Source: an uncultured Methanomassiliicoccales archaeon
GTDB taxonomy: Archaea; Thermoplasmatota; Thermoplasmata; Methanomassiliicoccales; Methanomethylophilaceae
Assembly: GCA_934702355.1 (NCBI GenBank)
Contig: CAKUXX010000001.1
Location: 127,045-191,044, forward strand
Direction of reading: 5' to 3'
DNA: 64,000 bases
Both the position numbers and the translations under genes were made by a program. Shown here in pieces: positions 35,949 through 42,736 of this stretch (the first letter of the stretch is position 1; every line of letters begins with the position of its first letter). The notes below the pieces were generated by a model. It worked only from the letters and a program-made list of their open reading frames with translations. It was not told the origin of the DNA and did no database searches.

Positions 35949-36249
35949 GTCAGGAGATGGAGGGTGGCCGACGGTAGCCGCAAGGCAGCTGAGGAAGTTC
36001 CCCTCTCCGAGGGCAAGATGGACCGGGGCAATCCGGTACGGCGAGAGCCGTGGCAAGGGCACAGAAACGACACAGATCCGGCAACGAGGATGATCCGCCA
36101 GGCGGTGACGCTCCCGGAGATTTGGTGAAACGGCGACCCCCCATCGGAGCAAGTCCGCACAACGGGGAAGACCTGCCCGGGACCCGTGGGTAGGACGCAT
36201 TAGTTGAATGCCACCTGAAACAGAAAGGGGGCTACTACCATCACCTGAC
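35949..36249 (+). ncRNA. rnpB: RNase P RNA, archaeal type A
   Basis: The catalytic RNA of RNase P, which matures tRNA 5' ends. Conserved elements appear in order: GAGGAAGTTCCCCTC (P4 5' side), ACAGAAACGACACAGAT (the CR-I/J region), GGTGAAACGGCGA with AGCAAGTC (J11/12 specificity region), GGGTAGGACGC, TAGTTGAATGCC, and CAGAAAGGGGGCTAC (P4 3' side). The ends can be set by helix P1: 35949-35960 pairs with 36238-36249 with a single mismatch. A 301-nt length is normal for archaea. The next coding gene starts only 40 bp later, so a longer reading frame starting at 36208 would run through the RNA and is rejected. Confidence 0.92.
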
Positions 36250-36288
36250 CCCTATCATCATATTGAACGGGAACCGGAGTGGAAACGC

Positions 36289-37509
36289 ATGATGCTCGAT
36301 CGCTGTCCCAAATGCTCGCCCGACACAGGAATAAGGATAATGCCTCCGGAGGAGACCCTGAAGAAGGTGCTCCCGCTCCTGAAGACCGCAGGTCTGGAGG
36401 AGCCCGAGGACATAACCGGCAAGGACAACGTCGGCATCCCCGTGTTCTCCGTGGAGAGGGACGAGACCGCACTCGGAAAACCCAAATTCTACAACGGGAA
36501 AGGCGCCACCAGGGAGCAGGCTCTCGCATCCGCCGTCATGGAATCTCTGGAGAGGTACAGCGCCGAACAGAGGGACAGCGATGAGATCGTATACGGCACA
36601 TATGCCCAGGCATGCGACGTGATGATGACGGTCGATCCCCGCGACCTCATCCTCCCGCTTCCTGTCCAGGACAGGTACATGGACGAGACGATCGCCTGGA
36701 CGGAGGGATTCGAGATGTTCCGCGGATGCCCCATATGGGTCCCGGCATGCGCCGTATTCTATCCATATTATCCGGACGGGGACTATCAGCTTTTCAAATT
36801 CCACACCAACGGCATAGCGTCCGGGAACACCATGGAGGAGGCCATCCTCCATGCACTGTTCGAGGACATCGAGAGGGATGCCTGGTCCATCTGCGAGTAC
36901 AGGGACATGACCAATGCGGATGTCATCATCGATGACGAGGACTCCGTTCCCGGAAAACTCCTGGCCAAATTCGCAGAACAGGGTATCGACATCCACCTCA
37001 AGGACCTCACCAGCGACATAGGGATACCTACGATCGGAGCCGCTGCGGATGACACGGTCACACAGGACCCCGAGCTCCTGACCATAGGCGTCGGAACCCA
37101 TCTCAATCCGGAGATAGCCGCGATAAGGGCCATAACGGAGGTCGCCCAGAGCAGGGCAACCCACAAGCACGGCGCCAAGATCAACGCCCAGCTGCAGAAG
37201 GTCGCCCAGGATATGGGGTATCAGAAGATCAAAGAGGTCAACCACATGTGGTTCGGAGAGAATCAGAGGAAGATCCACCTCTCCGATTACAAAGACGAAT
37301 CCACCCCGTATGTCCTCGATGACATCGAGGTTGTCCTCAAGCACCTCATGGACACGGGATTCCAGAGCGTCATAGCATGCGACATCACCCGTCCCGAACT
37401 CGGGGTCCCAACTGTTAGGATGGTCGTCCCCGGACTCGAGGTCAGCACGATGGACCCCGAGAGGGAAGGGCCGAGGCTCTGGGGTAACTGGCCTCCCAGA
37501 GGGATCTGA
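36289..37509 (+). CDS. ycaO: YcaO-family protein, methanogenesis marker 1 (McrA thioglycine formation)
   Basis: 406 residues from ATG 36289 (ATG 36292 also possible); earlier in-frame starts fall inside rnpB. The YcaO core is clear: NGKGATREQALASAVMESLERYSAEQRD, GIASGNTMEEAILHALFEDIERDAWS (ATP/Mg-binding acidic residues), GVGTHLNPEIAAIRAITEVAQSRA, and a C-terminal tail ending WGNWPPRGI, typical of the methanogen clade. Methanogen YcaO uses ATP to thioamidate a glycine in the MCR alpha subunit, normally with TfuA, which is not in this window. Its stop overlaps the start of the HAD gene (TGATG), so they are coexpressed. It may be cotranscribed with rnpB. Confidence 0.9.
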   Translation: MMLDRCPKCSPDTGIRIMPPEETLKKVLPLLKTAGLEEPEDITGKDNVGIPVFSVERDETALGKPKFYNGKGATREQALASAVMESLERYSAEQRDSDEIVYGTYAQACDVMMTVDPRDLILPLPVQDRYMDETIAWTEGFEMFRGCPIWVPACAVFYPYYPDGDYQLFKFHTNGIASGNTMEEAILHALFEDIERDAWSICEYRDMTNADVIIDDEDSVPGKLLAKFAEQGIDIHLKDLTSDIGIPTIGAAADDTVTQDPELLTIGVGTHLNPEIAAIRAITEVAQSRATHKHGAKINAQLQKVAQDMGYQKIKEVNHMWFGENQRKIHLSDYKDESTPYVLDDIEVVLKHLMDTGFQSVIACDITRPELGVPTVRMVVPGLEVSTMDPEREGPRLWGNWPPRGI

Positions 37510-38177
37510 TGTCCGGAGGGAACATCAAGGCCGTCGGATTCGATCTTGACGGAACATTCATGCACACCCATGTGGACTATGCGAAGCTCAACGAGTGCGA
37601 CCGCAGGGTCTGCCTGGAACACGGCATCCCGTTCGATGACATCGACTTCGGGAAGTACGTCAAACGCCCCAGATATCCTATCAGGGATTGGCTGGATGCC
37701 CACGGACGCGGAGACGAGTTCCCATCCGTCGATAAGGAGATAGACGACCGGTGCACCGAATGCGAATGCGAATTCGTGGACGAGGCCCGCCCGTACCCCG
37801 GATCGGCCGAATGCCTGAAGATGCTCAAGGACAGAGGACTCAAAGTGGGGCTGCTTACAAGGGGCAGCCTCGAATACGCCACAAAGGCGCTCGGTCCGCT
37901 GTTCCCGGAATTCGATGTTGTCATGGGCAGAGACCATACCTGCTACGATGATGCCAAGCCCTCCCCCAAGGCGATGACCGACTTCGCGAAGGAGCTGGGT
38001 GTCGAACCCGACGAGATCCTGTACATAGGCGACAACATCACTGATTGGCAGTCCGCATCGAAAGCGGGCGCAAAGTTCGCAGGCGTGCTCACGGGCTCCG
38101 GTTCGAAGGAGATGTGGGCAAGCTGCGGGGATATCCCTGTTCTCGAATTCGCTGGCGACGTCTTGGATATCCTCTGA
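37509..38177 (+). CDS. HAD-family hydrolase
   Basis: 222 residues from ATG 37509, overlapping the YcaO stop by 1 bp. All four HAD motifs are present: GFDLDGTF (motif I, nucleophile and acid/base aspartates), LLTRGS (II), AKPSP lysine (III) and YIGDNITDWQSA (IV). A cap domain sits between motifs I and II and contains the cysteine-rich RCTECECEF. Probably a small-molecule phosphatase; the substrate cannot be told. Tight linkage to ycaO is notable, but a role in MCR maturation is not established. Confidence 0.88.
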   Translation: MSGGNIKAVGFDLDGTFMHTHVDYAKLNECDRRVCLEHGIPFDDIDFGKYVKRPRYPIRDWLDAHGRGDEFPSVDKEIDDRCTECECEFVDEARPYPGSAECLKMLKDRGLKVGLLTRGSLEYATKALGPLFPEFDVVMGRDHTCYDDAKPSPKAMTDFAKELGVEPDEILYIGDNITDWQSASKAGAKFAGVLTGSGSKEMWASCGDIPVLEFAGDVLDIL

Positions 38178-38238
38178 GACCTGATTGCGGATTTCGGTCC
38201 GCGCTTGGAACGTCTTGTCATCTCACTACTTTTAAGTG

Positions 38239-38270
38239 GGGTATTTGCAGTGATTTTACTGCAAATACCC
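38239..38270. promoter_or_regulatory. 13-bp-arm palindrome upstream of the ATPase at 38313
   Basis: GGGTATTTGCAGT (38239-38251) and ACTGCAAATACCC (38258-38270) are exact reverse complements around a 6-bp GATTTT core. It lies 42 bp before the start codon, next to AT-rich TATA-like sequence (TTAAAAATAGTAATATAT). It is a typical dimer operator, unrelated in sequence to the palindromes of neighbouring ATPase genes. Confidence 0.7.
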
Positions 38271-38312
38271 TAGTTAAAAATAGTAATATATCTGAATGGC
38301 GATAAAAGATGC

Positions 38313-39710
38313 ATGGAGCGCAAGATCTATGCCGACCTGCTCAGATGGAAAGAAGACCCTGACAGGAAACCCATGATTCTTCTGGGATGCCGTCAGGTCG
38401 GCAAGACCTTCATCGTCAAAGAGTTCGGCGACAGAGAATATGAGAACACCGTCTATCTCAACTTCGCTGACAACCCGGGCGATAGGCTGCTTTTCCAAGG
38501 CGATCTTGATGCGGATATGCTCACAGACAGGATCACCGTCTCAAAGAATTTACCTTCAAAGGGCAGGACGTTGCTGATATTGGATGAGATACAGGAATGC
38601 GATGATGCATACTACTCCCTCAAGCCACTATCTTCCAAAGACCGCTTCGACATCATAGCAACAGGATCGTTCCTCGGAGTGACCCTCGAATCCAAGAAAA
38701 AGGCTGATGATCAGGACGAACACAGAGTATCCCCTATGGGATACGCCTCCATAAGAAGGATGTATCCCATGGATTTCGAGGAGTTCCTATGGGCCATGGG
38801 TGTCAACCACGATCTGATATCGGATGCGAAAGAATCCGTTAGGAACGGAACGGAGATCGACCAATACTATCACAAGATGCTGACCGACCTTTTCAGAAGA
38901 TATCTTGTCGTCGGAGGGATGCCGGCCGCAGTAAGGGCCTATTCAGAGACAGAGGATTATTCGGAAGCGGTCAAACGCCTCGACGAGATCGTGGACATCA
39001 TCAGGCTCGACGCAGGAAAGTATTCTTCAAAGAGCGATATCATGCGCATACAGGTCTGTCTCAGATCGATTCCTTCTCAGCTCGCAGGGGGCAACAGGTC
39101 GTTCCAATATTTCGATATCGAGAAGAAGAAGGGTACAGGCGTGCGCGAATATGGTACGGCATTGGAATGGCTCGAGAATGCAGGCATAGTCCTCAGATGC
39201 AGAAACCTGCTCTCTGTGGATCCGCCGTTGGACAACAACATAGACGGGGATGCATTCAAGATGTATCTTTGCGACACGGGCATCCTGATGTCTCTCTGCG
39301 GATACAGGGATGTGCAGGAGGTTGTGACCGGTGACCCTTTCACCAACAACGGAATGCTCATGGAGAATGCCACTGCAGATGCCTTGGCATCCAAGGGATA
39401 TCCTCTGTATTACTATGCGAAGAAGGACAGCACGCTTGAGGTCGATTTCGTCCTGAAGTACCATGGCAAGGTCTGCATAGCCGAGATCAAATCCGGGAAG
39501 CATAAGAGGTCCAGATCGCTCAACACACTCCTGTCGGAGAAGAACCGTAACCGCCTGGGCATGAAGGTCTGCAACAACAACGTCATGACCGACGCGAACG
39601 GCGTCATACACCTCCCTCTGTATGGACCGTCCTTCATCGAGGAACCCGAAGTCCCCAAGATACCCAAGGTAGATGTGGAGGAGATGAACAGGAGATTCCT
39701 CAAGGACTGA
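38313..39710 (+). CDS. AAA_14/DUF4143 family ATPase
   Basis: 465 residues from ATG 38313. Walker A GCRQVGKT (25-32), Walker B LLILDEIQECD, sensor IATGSFLG, YPMDFEEFLWAMG, YLVVGGMPAAV, and C-terminal LEVDFVLKYHGKVCIAEIKSGKHK with a D...E-x-K nuclease-like site. It is closest to the products at 41285 and 22849. First of three consecutive ATPase genes on the same strand; each has its own upstream repeats, so they are separate units, not an operon. Confidence 0.88.
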   Translation: MERKIYADLLRWKEDPDRKPMILLGCRQVGKTFIVKEFGDREYENTVYLNFADNPGDRLLFQGDLDADMLTDRITVSKNLPSKGRTLLILDEIQECDDAYYSLKPLSSKDRFDIIATGSFLGVTLESKKKADDQDEHRVSPMGYASIRRMYPMDFEEFLWAMGVNHDLISDAKESVRNGTEIDQYYHKMLTDLFRRYLVVGGMPAAVRAYSETEDYSEAVKRLDEIVDIIRLDAGKYSSKSDIMRIQVCLRSIPSQLAGGNRSFQYFDIEKKKGTGVREYGTALEWLENAGIVLRCRNLLSVDPPLDNNIDGDAFKMYLCDTGILMSLCGYRDVQEVVTGDPFTNNGMLMENATADALASKGYPLYYYAKKDSTLEVDFVLKYHGKVCIAEIKSGKHKRSRSLNTLLSEKNRNRLGMKVCNNNVMTDANGVIHLPLYGPSFIEEPEVPKIPKVDVEEMNRRFLKD

Positions 39711-39769
39711 TTGTCTTGCGTGAATAGCGGAACAAGATGCGCCCTAATAATGTACTTTGAACAAACTAT

Positions 39770-39827
39770 AAGGAAATCCTTCTACATTCCATCAGGATTT
39801 CCTGCTAGTTACTATTTGGAAATCCTT
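39770..39827. promoter_or_regulatory. Three palindromic boxes with exact 23-bp period upstream of the ATPase at 39854
   Basis: AAGGAAATCCTT (39770-39781), CAGGATTTCCTG (39793-39804) and TTGGAAATCCTT (39816-39827). Starts are exactly 23 bp apart. The shared core is GGA-(AA/TT)-TCC with extended symmetry in each box; the middle copy is the reverse orientation. The array ends 26 bp before the ATG. Period and position match those before the ATPase at 370, although the sequence is different. Confidence 0.75.
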
Positions 39828-39853
39828 ATACATCAACGGATTCATATCCACAT

Positions 39854-41128
39854 ATGACCCTGACTCCCGACGGATATCGCAATAGGTTGATCGAATCCAG
39901 GCTGAATCGGATGATGCAGGTCTTCGGTGCGGTCAACATAGAAGGGCCGAAATGGTCCGGAAAGACATGGTGCGCACGCAACATATGCAACAGCGAAATA
40001 ATGATCACGGGATCCAACGGCATCGTAAGAAACATAGACCTTGTCCGTGCGGATCCATCATCCGCCCTCAATGGGGAGAAGCCCCGCCTAATCGATGAAT
40101 GGCAGGAATATCCGTCGCTGTGGGATGATGTTCGCAATTACATCGATGATCATGCTTCCAAAGGCTCATTCGTTCTGACAGGATCGTCAGTACCGAAAAG
40201 AGAAGGATATATGCACAGTGGCACGGGACGCATAGGCAGGATCATGATGGATACGATGACCCTGTTCGAGATGGGTGATTCAGACGGTTCGATTTCTCTT
40301 CAATCCATTCTGAACGGGAAATTGGACACGGTCAGATGCGGTGATGTACAGTTAGAAAGATTGGCAGACCTGATCATCAGAGGCGGATGGCCTTCCTCGA
40401 TCGATTCAACCCCTGACAACTACGGAATAATACCCTCGGCGTATGTGAATGACGCCGTCGAGGACTCCTGCACTCTGGACGGGAGGAACCTGAATCGGAC
40501 GAAGATGACATTGATGCTCAAAGCTCTGGCAAGGAATGAGAGCACATTGGCGACCAATTCACGCATCCTCAACGATATGAAGGAACATGAGGATGAATCC
40601 ATAGCCGTCACTACATACAATGACTACCATGACTGCCTTAACAGGATACATCTCATAGATGATACCCCATGCTTCAGACCCAATATCCGTTCCGATTGGA
40701 GGATCGGCAAAGTCCCGAAGAGACATCTGGCGGATGTATCGCTCTCTGCCGCACTACTAGGGTTGAACAGAGAGAGGCTCATTTCAGATCTCAATACATT
40801 CGGCCTCCTGTTCGAGGCCCTCTGTGAACATGATCTCAGGATCTACGCCGAAAGCATCGGATGCAAACTGTTCCATTACAGGGACGGTCGCGGACGGGAG
40901 ATAGATGCGGTGATCGAGTCTCCTGACAGTTCATGGTCCGCCATAGAGATCAAACTGGGATTCGGACAGGTGGATTCGGCAGCCGAATCACTGTTGAAGA
41001 TGAAAGATCTCTTCGAAGGAGAAGGAATGGCGCCGAAGAATCTGATCGTCGTATGCGGCATGACCACGTTTGCATACACCAGACCCGACGGCGTCATGGT
41101 CGTTCCGATAACATCCCTCAGACCCTGA
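39854..41128 (+). CDS. DUF4143-type AAA ATPase (paralog of 12222 gene)
   Basis: 424 residues from ATG 39854. Intact Walker A GPKWSGKT (31-38), RLIDEWQE Walker B, KGSFVLTGSSVPKR sensor, GTGRIGR, RGGWPSS, and C-terminal YAESIGCKLFHYRDGRGREIDAVIE with AIEIKLG, a nuclease-like D...E-x-K site. It ends VPITSLRP exactly like the 12222 product. Comparing the two shows that the GKA of the 12222 copy is the derived state. Second in a run of three ATPase genes. Confidence 0.88.
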   Translation: MTLTPDGYRNRLIESRLNRMMQVFGAVNIEGPKWSGKTWCARNICNSEIMITGSNGIVRNIDLVRADPSSALNGEKPRLIDEWQEYPSLWDDVRNYIDDHASKGSFVLTGSSVPKREGYMHSGTGRIGRIMMDTMTLFEMGDSDGSISLQSILNGKLDTVRCGDVQLERLADLIIRGGWPSSIDSTPDNYGIIPSAYVNDAVEDSCTLDGRNLNRTKMTLMLKALARNESTLATNSRILNDMKEHEDESIAVTTYNDYHDCLNRIHLIDDTPCFRPNIRSDWRIGKVPKRHLADVSLSAALLGLNRERLISDLNTFGLLFEALCEHDLRIYAESIGCKLFHYRDGRGREIDAVIESPDSSWSAIEIKLGFGQVDSAAESLLKMKDLFEGEGMAPKNLIVVCGMTTFAYTRPDGVMVVPITSLRP

Positions 41129-41146
41129 AGCACGACAATCTGTCCC

Positions 41147-41236
41147 ACAACTTTTCCCATGGGATTTGTTTCGTTTTCACAACTTTTCCCATAGAATTTG
41201 TTTCGTTTTCACAACTTTTCCATCGGGAAAAGTTGT
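41147..41236. promoter_or_regulatory. Three 32-bp-spaced repeats ending in a palindrome, upstream of the ATPase at 41285
   Basis: ACAACTTTTCC begins at 41147, 41179 and 41211, exactly 32 bp apart; the first two 32-bp units are the same except at two positions. The third copy continues into its reverse complement GGAAAAGTTGT (41226-41236) with an ATCG spacer, forming an 11-4-11 palindrome. The array starts 19 bp after the stop of the preceding ATPase. A GGGAGGT ribosome site follows before ATG 41285. Confidence 0.75.
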
Positions 41237-41284
41237 AATACTCGTAAGGAGATAGCATATGCGATACCGGGAGGTACCGTTGCC

Positions 41285-42661
41285 ATGTCGGATATTGTTC
41301 TCAGGAGGAAGATCTACTCCGATCTGATGGAATGGAAGGAAAGGAAGCACAAGAGCCTCCTGATCAAAGGCCAGCGTCAAGTCGGTAAAACGTACATCAT
41401 CAGAGAGTTCGGAAAAAGGAATTACGAACATCTCATAGAGGTCAACTTCTCCGAACAGAGCGATGCTATCAACGATTTCAAAGGAAGTCTGAACTGCGAT
41501 ACCCTGGTGTCGCTACTATCTGTGAGGTTCGGTGCCGAGAACCTGGTTCCGGGATCGACACTGATCTTCTTCGATGAGATACAGGAGTGTCCCCGCGCAC
41601 GTACCGCTTTGAAGTTCTTCACAGAGGACGGAAGATTCGATGTGATCGCCTCCGGATCCCTCATCGATGTCGCATCCGATGATTCCAGGACCATCATACC
41701 TGTTGGATACGAGGAGACCATGATCATGAGATCGTTGGATTTCGAGGAATTCCTTTGGGCACTCAAGGTCCCTGAGGATGTGATAACCGATATCCGCGGA
41801 TCCATACGCGAATGCAGGCCGATAGACGAGGGATTCCTAAAGGCCATTGAGTCCAGATTCATAGATTTCATGATCGTCGGTGGCATGCCCGAATCCGTAG
41901 TCGCCTTCGTGGATACCAAGAACTACGACGTTTCCCGCGGAATCTCCGAACAGATAATGCAGTCCATGTACAACGACGTCGGAAAATACAATTCCGGCAG
42001 CAACAGGATCAGGATCGAAGCATGTCTGAGGTCCGTCCCATCCCAGCTTGCTCAGTCCAACAAGAAATTCATGTACACACGCGTCGACAACGGCCTTGAA
42101 TCACGTAAAGCCGCATCATTCTACTCCGATAGCCTCTCATGGATCGAACGCGCAGGTATCGGGACGTGGTGCTATGCCCTCACATCGCCTGAAAAACCGT
42201 TGGAGTCGTTCCTCAATCTCAAGCAGTTCAAGGTATACATGTCGGACACGGGACTCCTGATGGGGATGTATGGCAGGAACACGATAATCAACCTCCTCAA
42301 CGGGAAAGACGACATCCGCATCGGTGCCATAATCGAGAATGAGGTGGCCGAATGCCTGACCAAGGCCGGCTACAGGACATGCTATCTCAGCAGGAACAAA
42401 GGATCGGACAGATTGGAGATCGACTTCGTCATCGCCCTGGGAGATGACATAACAGCGATAGAGGTCAAATCCGGCAAAGACCGCTCGGCATCGTCGCTGA
42501 GAAAGGTCGACCGCGTCTATCCTGAAATCACCAGGAAGATGAAGTTCGAGAACTGCAACATCCATAGCGATGAGGAATGCGAACATTATCCGCTCTTCGC
42601 GGCTGCATTCATCGACGAATTGGATCCGTACAGGGACATCGAACTGAAGGCTGACTTCTGA
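41285..42661 (+). CDS. AAA_14/DUF4143 family ATPase
   Basis: 458 residues from ATG 41285, chosen over an upstream in-frame ATG (41198) that lies inside the repeat array; GGGAGGT precedes it at a good distance. Walker A GQRQVGKT (29-36), LIFFDEIQECP, IASGSLIDV, LDFEEFLWALKV, FMIVGGMPESV, and LEIDFVIALGDDITAIEVKSGKD at the C-terminus. Same subfamily as 22849 and 38313. The stop is followed by a strong hairpin shared with the convergent GlcD-like gene. Confidence 0.88.
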   Translation: MSDIVLRRKIYSDLMEWKERKHKSLLIKGQRQVGKTYIIREFGKRNYEHLIEVNFSEQSDAINDFKGSLNCDTLVSLLSVRFGAENLVPGSTLIFFDEIQECPRARTALKFFTEDGRFDVIASGSLIDVASDDSRTIIPVGYEETMIMRSLDFEEFLWALKVPEDVITDIRGSIRECRPIDEGFLKAIESRFIDFMIVGGMPESVVAFVDTKNYDVSRGISEQIMQSMYNDVGKYNSGSNRIRIEACLRSVPSQLAQSNKKFMYTRVDNGLESRKAASFYSDSLSWIERAGIGTWCYALTSPEKPLESFLNLKQFKVYMSDTGLLMGMYGRNTIINLLNGKDDIRIGAIIENEVAECLTKAGYRTCYLSRNKGSDRLEIDFVIALGDDITAIEVKSGKDRSASSLRKVDRVYPEITRKMKFENCNIHSDEECEHYPLFAAAFIDELDPYRDIELKADF

Positions 42662-42693
42662 ACCATTCGTTCCCTGTACGATAATAGAAAAGA

Positions 42694-42718
42694 CCCCGCG
42701 TCCCCGAAGGGGCGCGGG
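42694..42718. terminator. Bidirectional terminator hairpin between convergent genes
   Basis: CCCGCG-T-CCCC-GAA-GGGG-CGCGGG forms a long stem with one bulge, between stops at 42661 (plus) and 42737 (minus). An A-rich stretch (AATAGAAAAG) precedes it, giving T-rich RNA after the hairpin in the minus-strand transcript. Confidence 0.75.
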
Positions 42719-42736
42719 AATGTGTTTTACAAGAAC

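Noticed and set aside
36208..36288. Longer N-terminus for the YcaO protein
   Set aside because: It would overlap the 3' end and P1 helix of RNase P RNA; the family N-terminus begins near 36289.
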